Below are positions 10,681-21,899 of a stretch of 64,000 nt of DNA, one piece after another. The notes under the pieces are model-generated. The model was given only the letters and a program-made list of their open reading frames with translations, was not told the DNA's origin and made no database searches. The position numbers and the translations under genes are program-made. The number at the start of each line of letters is the position of its first letter. Positions within the stretch are counted from its first letter, which is position 1. The DNA is taken from contig CM076193.1 in the NCBI GenBank assembly GCA_038277395.1, positions 92,457,583 to 92,521,582 on the forward strand, read 5' to 3'. The stretch comes from Dryocosmus kuriphilus. Taxonomy: Eukaryota; Arthropoda; Insecta; Hymenoptera; Cynipidae.

Positions 10681-13600
10681 TTTCATTGATCCTAAAATTT
10701 ATTACAATTTTTCTAACATCATTGCTCATTTGCGTAGACAAAACTGACAACTAAAAATAATTTGTAGATAAAATTTCTAAGGGCATCAATGCTTAAAACT
10801 CATTGAAAATAAAAATGATGTACAAATGATATTTTAAACTATGTTTCAAAGAAATGTGCTCTTATCGGATTATCTAGAAAATGATTGATAAAATCCTGAA
10901 CAATCTGTTTCGAAAAATTTTATGAGAAAAAATTATTCTTAAGGGGATATTTCATCGTAAAAAAGGAATTCTCCTCAGTGTTCATAAGATTTTATATAAC
11001 ATTTTCTAACATTTTACAAAAATTTTGAAACGGAAATCGCTTAATAACTTTGCATTTGATAAAAACGTGTATGCCTATGTTAATTAAGAAAAATTGTTTA
11101 AGAAAAACATTAAAAATAATATTTAAAAACTTTCTACAAATGAAACAAACTGAAAATTGTATTTCAAAATGAAATAATATTTTTTCTTGAACACTAACGC
11201 AAAACTAAAATTATATTACATTTCATATACAATTTTACTGCGATTCAATAATATTATCTTCTGAAACATATGGGATAAACATACTTTTCACTTCGAAAAA
11301 CATTAAATCACAGTATAAATCAACAAAAGTTTTCGGTGATTGTACTCTAATTAGATCTCGTCAATACTGGACTTTCACAGCAATGAATAATAACAGATAT
11401 TATTCAATTGGTTGAAAGAGGTACTTTAATATATGTATAAATGTGTTAAAACTTTATACAAAGGAGTTTTGAAAATTTACATCAACTCATTATAGTTTTA
11501 AGGGAGCACATTAATAAAAAATAAAATAAAATTTTGTCCCTTTTTTCACAATGTAGAGCAAAATTCGCTAATATTTTTTCTATACGGAAAGATTGTTTTA
11601 TCTTTCAAATTTATTTTTTCTTTTAATAATGAAACTGTATTTACTTCCAACATATTGTTCCACTTCACCACAAAAACTAATTTTTGTCATTAATCATAAA
11701 ATTTAATCAAGTTTTTCTGACATTATTGTTCCTTTCCATAGACAAAAATTACAAATGAATATAATTTTTAGACAATTTTCTGAAGTAATCAATGCTTAAG
11801 CTTAGGAAAAATGAAAATGATGTAAAAAATGTTTTAAAACATTTATAAAAAAAAAAAATACTTTACTATCGGCCTAATAATATTTGGACGATGTGTGATA
11901 AAAATTAAAAAAATTTTTTTTCAGTGTTCATACAAAGTTTTTTATATATTTTTTGACATTAAAAAAAAAGTTTGAAAAATGAAAACTAGTTCAGTTTTGC
12001 ATTTATGAAAATACTTTTATCTTTTTCAGTCATGAAAAATTGTTAATTTAAAACATTAGAAATAATATTTCAAAACCTTCTACAAATATAAAAAACTGAA
12101 AATTTTATTCCTAAAAAAGAACAAATATTTTCACGTGAAAAGACTTACATACGCAAAAGTATTTTTTTCACATTTTACATAAAATTTTATTAAAACGTTC
12201 CCGAAAAACTATTTATCTTCTCTAAAGATAAAATTTTCGGATAGAAATTACTGTTATAAATTTTATGCATTTTTATTCACGGTCTAAACATATTGTTGTT
12301 ATCAGTTATGATTTATTGGGTAAAGAAACTTTCGCTACTTATTATAAAACCTTCAAATTTATTTTGAACAAAAATATATAGACGCGAAGACTTTACCAAG
12401 AAAAATTTTAATTTTTACTGTCTATAATTGTAAATCTGATAGATAAATCGTAATATTTCCCTAGCATTATTCTTTTACATAGGTCTAATTTTAACGAATG
12501 AAAATTATGTGTAAAAATTTTGCATTATCGTCGTCGTTCTTGAGACTTATTTTTATACGTTTACTTCAAAATTGATAAATCTCAACAAAGAATATCAGTC
12601 TCCAGAATGCTGTATTAAGAATACATATCTAATGTCATCCCTAGCTTTTCGAACTGTAACAGAATATCTAATAAAAACTGGTGGACGTGAGCAGGCACTT
12701 CGTATTATGAATGTAAAAATATTACAAAAACCCATTTCAAACCCTCACGCTTCGTATCGTGTATGTAACTTTTAAAATATAGTCTGGACAAAATATATGT
12801 TTAAGGAAACGCTTTAGCTCAAAAGTTTAATTAGTAGGTTATATTATCGTCGGTTGGGCATGTCGAGCATTTTGTATTTATTCAAACATTCATTTGGCTT
12901 ATTTATTTTTCACATCATATTCAAGTTCAAAAAAATATTAGTACTCCTAAATTGATAGACCGAAAACTGAAAATGATTCAAATATTATTGTTAAGGGAAC
13001 ACTTCATCAAAAAAATTCATTTTCTTCATCGATACTAAAATTTAAACTAGCTTTACTAATATTATTATTCCTTTGCGTAGACAAAATTTACAACTAAAAA
13101 TAATTTTTAGATAAGATTTCTAAGGCCATTCAGTGCTGAAATTCATTAAAAATTAAAAAACGATTTATAAATATTATTTTTAAAATATGTTTAAAAAGAT
13201 GTTTTCCTATCGGCTTATTTGCAAACTATTTGATAAATGCTAAACAAAATGTTTCGAAACATTTTTATGAGAAAAAATTATTCTTAAGTGGATATTTCAT
13301 CGTAAAAAAAGGAATTACTCCTCAGTGTTCGTAAAAAAAATTTTTTTAAATATTTTATTATATATTTATATAATTATGAAATTAGTTAATAAATTTTACG
13401 TTTTAAAAAACGCGTCTACCTGTTATGAATAAAGAAAAGTTGTCAATGAAACATATTTTAAATAATATTTTCAAAACCTTCTACAAATAAATCAAACTGA
13501 AAATTTATTCCAGAAGGAAATATTATTTTACGTGAACACTAAACGCAAAACTTAAATTTTTTTAACATTTCACATAAAACTTTTATTGAGTTTCGCTAAT

Positions 13601-14544
13601 ACTATCTTCTGTGGCATAGAAAATTAGCATACTTCACACTTCGAAAAACACTAACTCAAAGTATAAATCAACAAAAGGTTTCGGTGATTGTTCTATTAGA
13701 TCTCGTAAATAGGGGGAATTTAACAGCAATGACTAATATCAGATATATTATTCAAACGTTTTACTTCTTTCAATAATTAATTTGTATTTGCTTCCACACA
13801 TATTATTTCTCCAACATTTTTCAACTTGAAAAATACACAATAATTACTCTCAGAATAGATTGCCCAGAAACTGAAAATTATTCCAACATTATTTTAAATG
13901 GAACACTTCACCATAAAAATAACTTTTATCATCGATCCTAAAATTTAATCTACTTTTTCTAAAACACATTAATTTTCCTATGCGTAGACAGAATTTACAA
14001 CTTGAAACTATTTTTTAGACAAAATTTTTGAGGTTTATCAGTGCTTAACCTTATTTAAAAATAAAAATAATGAAAAAATATTTTAAAAATATTTAAAAAA
14101 TAATTTTACTATCGGCGTTATATCTGGAAAATGCTTGATAGATCTAAACTAAAAAAAAAATGTTTCTAAAGTGTTTATAAATTTTTATATAAATTTTCTA
14201 ACATTTAAAAAAAAATTTTTGAAATTAAAATTAGCTAAATGAAAATTTAATTAAAATCATTAGAAATAATATTTCAAAACTTTACACAAATAAAACAAAA
14301 TAAAAATTTATTTCAAAAGAAAAAATATGTTTGCGTGAACACTATCGTTAAAAACTAGTTTTTACAGTTTGGAAGCGTGCGCTTTGTAAGAAAAATCTTA
14401 ATTTTGCTCTCTATTGCAAACCCAATAGATAAATCAATAATACTTCTCCAGCATTATTCTTTCACATGATTTAAACTTTCCGAAATAAAAATTATTTTTA
14501 AATATTTTACATATCTTCATCACTGTTTGAAACTTATTTTTATG
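10681..14544 (+). repeat. Degenerate tandem repeats of about 0.9-1.3 kb
   Basis: Units can be anchored on GCGTAGACAAAA-type sequence at about 10,733, 11,735, 13,075 and 13,981, each followed by a TTTTTAGA(C/T)AA...TCAATGCTTAA block. No conserved coding frame spans a unit; the frame at 12,572-12,775 has no recognisable motif. The array continues into the fold-back element at 13,775. Mirror: about 39,520-43,290. Confidence 0.75.
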
Positions 14545-15500
14545 CGTTTACTAAAAGTACAACGTAAGACTGATACACAGAGTTTTCTACGCTCGCGCGA
14601 GTAGGTGAGAGATTGAAGAGACGATGCGAGTGTAGAAAACTCTGTGTAGTCTTACGTTGTACTTTTATAGTAAACGGCATTAGAAAAATAAGTTTTCAAC
14701 AGCGACGAAGCTTTATGTAAAATTTTTTGAAAAATAATTTTATTCGGAAAGTTTAAGTCATGTGAAAGAATAATGCTAGAGAAGTATTATTGATTTATCT
14801 ATTGGGTTTGCAATAGAGAAAAATTAAAAATTTTTCTTGGTAAAGCGCACGCTTCCAAACTGTAAAAAAATTAGTTTCGCGATAGTGTTTCGTGTAAACA
14901 TATGTTTTCTTTTGAAATAAATTTTTTAGTTTGTTCTATTTGCGTAAAGTTTTGAAATATTTTATTTCTATGTTTTTTAATTTAATTTTCAGTTAGCTAA
15001 TTTTTAATTTCTCAAATTTTTTTTTTGTAAACATGTTAGAAAATTTATATAAAAATTTATAAACACTTTAAAAAAACATTTTTTTACGGTTCTTTATGTG
15101 CAAAGCATTTTCCATGATATAGCGCCGACAGTAAAATATTTTTAAAATATTTTAAAATAGTTTTTTTCATTATTTTAATTTTTAAATATGATTAAGCATT
15201 GATAAAGCTTATAAAATGTTTGGACTAATAATTATTTTTATGAAGTAAAATTCTGTCTACGCTTACGGAAAAATAAATCGTGTGTTAGGAAAAAAGTTAG
15301 ATTAAATTTTAGGATCGCTGATAAAAAATTATTTTTATGGTGAAGTGTTCCATTTAAAATATTTTTATGGAATTAATTTTTCAGTTTCTGGGCAATCTAT
15401 TCTGAGAGTAAATTATTTTGTGTTATTTTTTCAGTTGAAAATATGTTGGAGAACTAATAATGTGTGAAAGCAAATACTAAAATTATTGAAAGAGGTAAAA
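13775..15500. repeat. Fold-back element 1 (about 0.8-kb inverted arms)
   Basis: The repeat unit of the upstream array runs forward into a hairpin and returns in reverse complement: TTGTATTTGCTTCCACACAT near 13,785 pairs with the reverse complement near 15,475. The hairpin core (14,545-14,678) has arms containing ACGTAAGACTGATACACAG around a CGCGCGAG-rich loop. Confidence 0.85.
14545..14678. repeat. Hairpin core 1 with GC-rich loop
   Basis: Stem TTTACTAAAAGTACAACGTA with AGACTGATACACAGAGT, loop about 40 nt rich in CGCG and GAGA. The same core occurs at 18,174-18,310, 35,175-35,311 and 39,386-39,519; the loop is the only GC-rich part. Confidence 0.85.
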
Positions 15501-16120
15501 ACCAATATTCCAATCATAGAGAAAATTAAATTGAGCAGAAACTTTGCATTTAAATTATGAAAAATGGGAAAAATTTTATTCTTATATAATCTTTTTATTA
15601 ATGTGCTCCCTTTAAAGATACTATGGACTTTGAGATGGATGTAAATCTTTAAAAAGTTTCTTTATATAGAGTTTCAAACAACATTAATATATTAAAAGTA
15701 TCTCTTTCAACATATTTGAATAATATCTGATATTAGTCCATTGCTGACAAATTCCCCCTATTTACGAGATCCTAATAGAACAATCACCGAAAACTATCGT
15801 GATTGAAAAATAAAATCTTGGGCTTTGAAAATAAAAATAAATGTTACAAATCGGTTCTTTCATTAAAAATTATTTTAAATATGTATTTTTTTCGTGAAAA
15901 TTAGAAGTTTCTATATATTTTATCAATCATCAATTTGATATTTTTGATATTCCATAGTTATTAGAATAAACTTGTATTAGGAATAAACGAGTAGATTCCT
16001 ATGAAACATAGTTTTCGGGCTTTGGGAAGAAAAAATGAATTTTTAAAAATCGTATTTCTCATTAAACTTTAATTTTGCACTAGATCTCTTTTGAATTGAG
16101 CAAGTTTTTTTTATCCTTTT
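15500..16120 (-). repeat. Reverse-oriented continuation of the ~1-kb repeats
   Basis: Segments such as the TTAATGTGCTCCCTTTAAAG block near 15,600 are reverse copies of sequence near 11,500. No gene seen. Confidence 0.6.
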
Positions 16121-17345
16121 GTTATATATTGAATATTTTAGACGGGAAACCACCGTTTTTTATTTTTTATTTTTTTTATTTGGTGAGAAATTTGAATTTT
16201 TTTTAACAACGGTTTTTCGTCGATTTAAAAGAAAAACAGTACACCAAATAAAAAAAGTGATTAAAACAAAAATTTGTAGATCTTTTTTGAGGGAGACAAC
16301 TTTGATAAAAATTCATTTTTTTTTTTCTTATCTTGAATTATTTTGGCGGGAAAACTGCAGTATTATATTTATATTTGGCGGAGAAATTAATATGTTTTTA
16401 TTTTTTATTATCTTTTTTTGTCGATTAAAAATAGAAAACCACACATTACCATCAAAAAATGGTTTAAAACAAAATTTGTTATACCTTCTTAAGTTGAAAA
16501 CAACTTTGCTTGTTATCATGTTTTCTGTATTTCCGTAATACTTTGATAAACAAATCTACCGTTTTTGTTATTTTTATTTGGTGAGAAATTTGAATTATTT
16601 TTCAATAACATTTTTCTCGATTAAAATAAAAACAGTAACACTCGATCGATAAATGGTTGAACCAAAATTTTTAAATAGTTTTTTTAGTTGAACAACTTTG
16701 TTTCATTGTTATTTTTTTTATGTTTCTTGTATTTTTTTAGCATGATAACCCGCAGTTTTCTAGTTTTATTTGTCGAGAAATTCTGAATGTTGTTGATTCT
16801 GTTTTAATAGCGTTCTCTTGATTATAACCAAAAACCCGTGCTTTCTATTTTATAAAAATAGTTAAATCAAATTTTTGTAGATATTTTTAAGTTTTGAACA
16901 ATTTTCTCTTATTATAATTTTTTTTCGGATCTGGAATATTTTTGTCGGGAAACCACAGTTTTTTTATGTTTAATAGCACTGCCTTCGATTAAATACAAAA
17001 ACCGTTGCACTTAATTAAAAAATGGTCAAGACAAAATTTGTAGATTTTTTTAAGATAATCAATTCTAGTTACATAACATATTTTCTTTAATTCTTGCACA
17101 GTTTAGCCAGAAAATTGATTTTTTGATTTTGTGAAAACCGTTTTTTGATGGATAAACCATAACCGTTTGGTCAAAAGTGGCTGGTTAACGAACTCATCCT
17201 TACTTTTCTATGCTTTAAAGAAGTGTTGCCAAAGCGTGGCAACCCAATCCGATTAGTCCTCGAAAGTTATCGCGACCACGAGACGAACGACGACGACAAA
17301 CGCCAACGACGCCGACAACGACGCCGACAACAACGGGAAAACCCC
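16121..17345 (-). repeat. Repeat module (reverse orientation): tandem ~150-190-bp units plus CGACGAC head
   Basis: This is the reverse-oriented version of the module at 6,545-7,225: five or so units containing GATCTACAAATTTTG-type sequence, then the head with ATAACCGTT, CCAATCCGATTAGTCC and a CGACGACGAC microsatellite (17,285-17,335). The 139-residue frame at 16,119-16,538 reads repeats. Mirror: 36,775-38,070. Confidence 0.8.
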
Positions 17346-18480
17346 GTCGAAAAAAACCTTTTTATTTTCTATATGATGGAATGTTTTACCTCTTTCAATA
17401 ATTTTGTATTTGCTTTCACACATATTATTCTCCAACATTTTTCAACTGAAAAATAACACAAATAATTACTCTCAGAATAGATTGCACAGAAACTGAAAAT
17501 TATTCCAACATTATTTTAAATGGAACACTTCACCATAAAAAATAACTTTTATCATCCATCCTAAAATTTAATCTACTTTTTCTAACACATTAATTTTCCT
17601 ATGCGTAGAGAATTTAAAACCCTTGAAACTAATTTTTGGACAAAATTTCTAAGGTTATCAATGTTTAACCTTTTTTTAAAAATAAAAATAATGAAAAAAT
17701 ACTTTAAAAATTTAAAAATATTTTACTATGGGCCGGTTATATCGGGAAAAAATGCTTTGATAAAAACTAAAAAAAAATGTTTCCTAAAGTGTTTATAAAT
17801 TTTTATATAAAATTTTCTAACTTTTTTACAAAAAAAAAATTTGAAATTAAAATTAGCTAACTGAAAATTTAATTAAAAACTTTAGAAATAATATTAAAAA
17901 ACTTTACACAAATTTAAAAACAAACTAAAAATTTATTTCAAAAAAAAAAAATTTATGTTTACGTGAACACTAATCGCAAAAAACAAAATTTTTTACAGTT
18001 GGGAAGTGTGCGCTTTACCATAAAAAATTTTAATTTTTCTCTTTGCAAACCCCAATAGATAAATCAATAATACTTCTCTAGCATTATTCTTTCAAAAAAT
18101 TTTAAAACTTTCCGATTAAAAATTATTTTAAAAAATTTTTCATAAGCTTCATCGCTGTTGAAACTTATTTTTATGCGTTTACTAAAAGTACAAAAGTAAG
18201 ATGATACACAGAGATTCTACACTCGCGCGTCTCCTCAATCTCTCACCCTACTCGCGCGAGCGTAGAAACTCTGTGTATCAGTCTTACGTTGTTTCTTTTA
18301 GTAAACGCATATAAAAATAAGTTTCAACAGCGATGAAGATTATGTAAAAATATTTAAAATAATTTTTATTCGGAAAGTTTAAATCATGTGAAAGAAAAAT
18401 CCTAGAGAAGTTTTATTGATTTATCTACTGGTTTGCAATAGAGAGAAAAATTAAGATTTTTCTTAGAAAGCGCACGCTGA
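17346..18480. repeat. Fold-back element 2, one arm truncated
   Basis: The forward arm at 17,380-18,173 nearly repeats 13,785-14,544; the hairpin core is 18,174-18,310; the return arm is only about 170 bp before a TA microsatellite. Compared with the mirror (35,010-36,770), about 0.7 kb is missing where this element joins the module head at 17,345. Confidence 0.8.
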
Positions 18481-18493
18481 TAATTATATTAAA

Positions 18494-18497
<4 letters not shown>

Positions 18498-18535
<38 letters not shown>

Positions 18536-18545
18536 TATATAAATT
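18498..18545. repeat. TA microsatellite
   Basis: (TA)n tract with one interruption, at the inner edge of the repeat zone; the mirror tract at 34,936-35,002 is longer. Confidence 0.95.
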
Positions 18546-18900
18546 ATTGTCTGAAAATGTCAAATAATAAAATTAATATTTGCATATATAAAACAGACGA
18601 AATAATAATTCGATGAATTAAGATTCAATAAATTCAATCAGTTTCAGATATAAGTCCTCTTGATAAATTGCTGAAAATGTAAAACGTAAATTCGAAAGTT
18701 TAAGTGACAGTCGCAGAAAATTTTAAAAAACCGTGGGTTTTATATTCTCTAAGCCAGATGTCGAAAGTCTAAGCGCGACAGTCGAAGAAAAAAGTTGAAA
18801 CAGTGTCAAAAGGAAAATATTATTTTTTTTGATTTATCCTGCACTTATAGTTAATTATTTTTCACTTTTACATTATTTATATAATCTAACATGAACTTAC
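18546..18900. other. Arm DNA with two short direct repeats
   Basis: CGAAAGTTTAAGTGACAGTC (about 18,691) and CGAAAGTCTAAGCGCGACAG (about 18,763) are near copies some 70 bp apart. No gene is seen. Mirror: about 34,650-34,930. Confidence 0.6.
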
Positions 18901-18950
18901 TATTTCATTTAACACTGCACACTACAGAAACCAATTTTTTATAAAACACT

Positions 18951-19028
18951 TCGCAGCCACGGAATCGAACGCTCGCACGCACGCACGCATCATAATCTAA
19001 ATCTAGTCGCACGCCTTAACCCGCATTT
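18951..19028 (-). tRNA. tRNA-Ser-like sequence (pseudogene or SINE-derived), left arm
   Basis: On the minus strand GGTTAAGGCGTGCGACTAGA resembles the D-arm to anticodon region of a serine tRNA, and GCGTTCGATTCC resembles the T-loop/B box. A (GTGC)n tract sits where the variable arm would be. I could not close a proper acceptor stem, so this is probably a decayed tRNA or a tRNA-derived short interspersed element. The mirror copy at 34,451-34,530 differs at several positions. Confidence 0.4.
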
Positions 19029-19352
19029 CCCAACGTACCTCGTGGAGACTTCTGTGAAATATTTGGATTACATTCAGCGTTTGGAGGCAGTGCCGACTTT
19101 ATTCTTTCTGGAGCCCTGAGTCAAAGCTTCTCACGGTTTTTTAATAAATTTCGTATTTTTAAAAAATATTGGAAACTTTTTGCAAGTACAACGTTAGTAA
19201 AAGAACAATAATATAAAATTCAGAAAATAAATATTTTTTAATTTTTATTCATATAAGAAATGTTTGAAATCAACAGCAAAAAATAATGTTCAATTATGTA
19301 ATTTAATTCTTAAAAAGGAAATTGGGGAATTTTTTCGGTTTTTTCACGAAAA
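19029..19352. other. Innermost arm DNA; no gene
   Basis: The sequence matches the reverse complement of about 34,140-34,440 (for example the block GGAGGCAGTGCCGACTTTAT), then enters the assembly gap. Confidence 0.7.
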
Positions 19353-19852
19353 NNNNNNNNNNNNNNNNNNNNNNNNNNNNNNNNNNNNNNNNNNNNNNNN
19401 NNNNNNNNNNNNNNNNNNNNNNNNNNNNNNNNNNNNNNNNNNNNNNNNNNNNNNNNNNNNNNNNNNNNNNNNNNNNNNNNNNNNNNNNNNNNNNNNNNNN
19501 NNNNNNNNNNNNNNNNNNNNNNNNNNNNNNNNNNNNNNNNNNNNNNNNNNNNNNNNNNNNNNNNNNNNNNNNNNNNNNNNNNNNNNNNNNNNNNNNNNNN
19601 NNNNNNNNNNNNNNNNNNNNNNNNNNNNNNNNNNNNNNNNNNNNNNNNNNNNNNNNNNNNNNNNNNNNNNNNNNNNNNNNNNNNNNNNNNNNNNNNNNNN
19701 NNNNNNNNNNNNNNNNNNNNNNNNNNNNNNNNNNNNNNNNNNNNNNNNNNNNNNNNNNNNNNNNNNNNNNNNNNNNNNNNNNNNNNNNNNNNNNNNNNNN
19801 NNNNNNNNNNNNNNNNNNNNNNNNNNNNNNNNNNNNNNNNNNNNNNNNNNNN
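19353..19852. other. Assembly gap, 500 N
   Basis: Exactly 500 N, a round number suggesting a placeholder of unknown true size. It lies at the junction between the palindrome arm and the loop, so the left boundary of the virus-like element is not visible. Confidence 1.
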
Positions 19853-20929
19853 CGCAAACCCCCGTTAGTCTAAATTTTTAACTCAACAATTTTAAAATTT
19901 AAAAAAAAAATTTAATTAAATTTAAAAGCACAAGAAAGGGCCTAATGGCAAAGTAATTATAATAAACATAAAATGTAACAGTTAATAATATTATGTATCT
20001 TCACTTTTTAATAAATTTTTTAAATAATTTTTAAGTAAATTTAACAATTTTTTATATATTTACGTAAAAAGGTTTTGACAATTATTTTTCCTTTTTCATT
20101 TAAAAAAAAAGTTTTTTTGAAACAAATTTTTTTCTTCGGGAAATATTTAATAAACTAAACATTAAAAAAAAAACATAAAATTAATAAAAATACTCATAAA
20201 AAATTTTCTAATTTCAAAAAATAAAATTTTAAATTTAAATTTTTGAAACCGCGCAATTGCTTATGGAAATTTTTGGGGGGGGAAGGGGGCTTGGCGGGGG
20301 ACGCTCTTTTTGAATACAGCGACGTCAAATTTTTGCGCACCCAACAAATCTCTTACCGCATCTATAATATAATATCTTTGCTTCTAACTTTTCTCACAGC
20401 GCAGAAAATGATTCGCAGAAACGCAATTTCATATAGCATGGCAGAAACAATGCGGCCTCGACTTTCTGCTTTTTGTGCTTTTGTGACAAATTTTTGGTTT
20501 AGATTTCGACTTAAAATATTCTAAATAATTTAAATTTTCCCCTCGTTACAAAATTGTTGTTTTTTTTTTACCCTTAAAAATTCCTTTTATTTTATAAAAA
20601 TTTAAAGGGTCCCAATAAGGGTTTTTTTCCTCTGGGGATTTTGTTAGGCGCTGAAATAAAAAATGTTTTACTGGTTTTTTTTATGAAATATTTACAAAAA
20701 AACGGCATTTTTTATTTGTTTATTTTTATTTTTTTTATTAAAATAAAACGAAAATTTAACTTTTACTTGAAATGAGTAGATGAGAAAGGGTTCAAGCCCC
20801 GGCAAGCATCTACCCGGGTGTACGTCAGAAAATTAATAATACGCGATTTTTAAACATAAATTTTGCATAAAACAAACCCTTCTCTCTCCCCCCTCCCTCT
20901 TTCCCCTATGCCACTGTCAAGGGGATATA
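19853..20929. other. Loop DNA without recognised gene
   Basis: AT-rich, low-complexity sequence. The frame at 20,243-20,524 has no recognised motif. GGTTCAAGCCCCGGCA at about 20,791 resembles a tRNA B box, but no matching rest of a tRNA is seen. Confidence 0.5.
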
Positions 20930-21640
20930 ATAAAGTAATTAGTGACAAAATTTGACAGGCATGTGTAAAGAGGAAAGGGGATTACTAATTGATATAATTT
21001 ATTGCTTCTTATAAATTACGTCATTTTCAAAATTAGGAATTGTTTTTATCGGTAGACTACAAACCTGCCTAAACGTGTCAAACTTGATTATAAAAAACCC
21101 TTTTTGTTATGTGTTTTAAAAAAAGCTAATCGACATGATTTTTTACTTCCCTAATATATTTTTCCAAAAAAATTTTTCAGTTTTTAGAAATTGCGCCTTT
21201 CTAAAAATTAGGAATGTTTTATCGTGAAAGATAAAAACCTGCCTAAACTGTTAATTTGTTATAAAGAAACCCTTTGTTCTATAAAACATATCAAAAAATA
21301 TAATAGTAATTTTGACAAAATTTGGCAGCGCACGGTAAGAAAATGAAATGCGGCATTACAATTGAAAATTTATTGCTTCCGAATGCTTAAAAAAAAATTT
21401 AAAAGGTGGGCCCCACAATCTATCTGTTTAGAAAAAATTTTGTTCTATAAAACATGGGGAGCTTTTGAAAAATTTATGCCATTCAAAATATCCGATTTCT
21501 GTAACCTATATTTTTAGGAATTGTTTATATATATATATATATATATATATAAGCAATTTGACATGATTTATTATTTCCCTAATATTTTTTTTCCAAAGAA
21601 ATTTTCATTCTTAAAATTACTCACTTCTAAAATTTTAATT
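20930..21640 (+). repeat. Degenerate direct repeats of about 370 bp upstream of the polymerase
   Basis: GTGACAAAATTTGACAGGCA (about 20,941) recurs as TTTTGACAAAATTTGGCAGC near 21,310; AATTAGGAAT(T)GTTTT recurs near 21,035 and 21,205, each followed by AAACCTGCCTAAAC. A TA tract lies at 21,526-21,551. They may be subterminal repeats of the element. Confidence 0.6.
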
Positions 21641-21899
21641 GGCTTTACATTCCAGGTGTCTAAGCATGATCTTATAATTTAAAGAACTTCGAGAACAAAG
21701 TAAAAATTTAAAAAAAAAAACAATTATTGGTAATTTTTGTGATCTGGTAAAATTGAAAAAGACAATTTTTTCACTTGTTTTACCAAGATTCAATCATGAA
21801 CATTTTAATTAAAATATTTTTAAAATAAATTCCCAAAACAATGTAAGAACTTGTTAAATTTGGGGGCGAGGATATAACCTTCAAGAAGAGCCACATTCG

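Larger units (their letters stand above)
1..19352 (+). repeat. Left arm of a giant (~54 kb) inverted repeat
   Basis: The whole stretch reappears in reverse complement between about 34,140 and 53,851. Anchors: base 1 pairs with 53,851; the reading frame at 10,499-10,750 (minus) is identical in protein to that at 43,227-43,478 (plus); the sequence ending at 19,352 matches the sequence starting near 34,140. Position sums drift from about 53,850 to 53,977 to 53,485, so the arms differ by indels. Most differences I checked are 1-bp homopolymer length changes. One ~0.7-kb block present at about 36,100-36,800 is missing from the left arm near 17,345. The outer end lies beyond the window. It may be a real palindrome or an assembly fold-back; the large indel and the different interior argue against a trivial fold-back but do not exclude it. 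Confidence 0.93.

Noticed and set aside
19264..19881. 205-residue frame and two others across the N gap
   Set aside because: They are open only because N carries no stop codons.
20791..20806. tRNA gene suggested by GGTTCAAGCCCCGGCA
   Set aside because: Only a B-box-like stretch is present; no A box, anticodon arm or acceptor stem could be paired.
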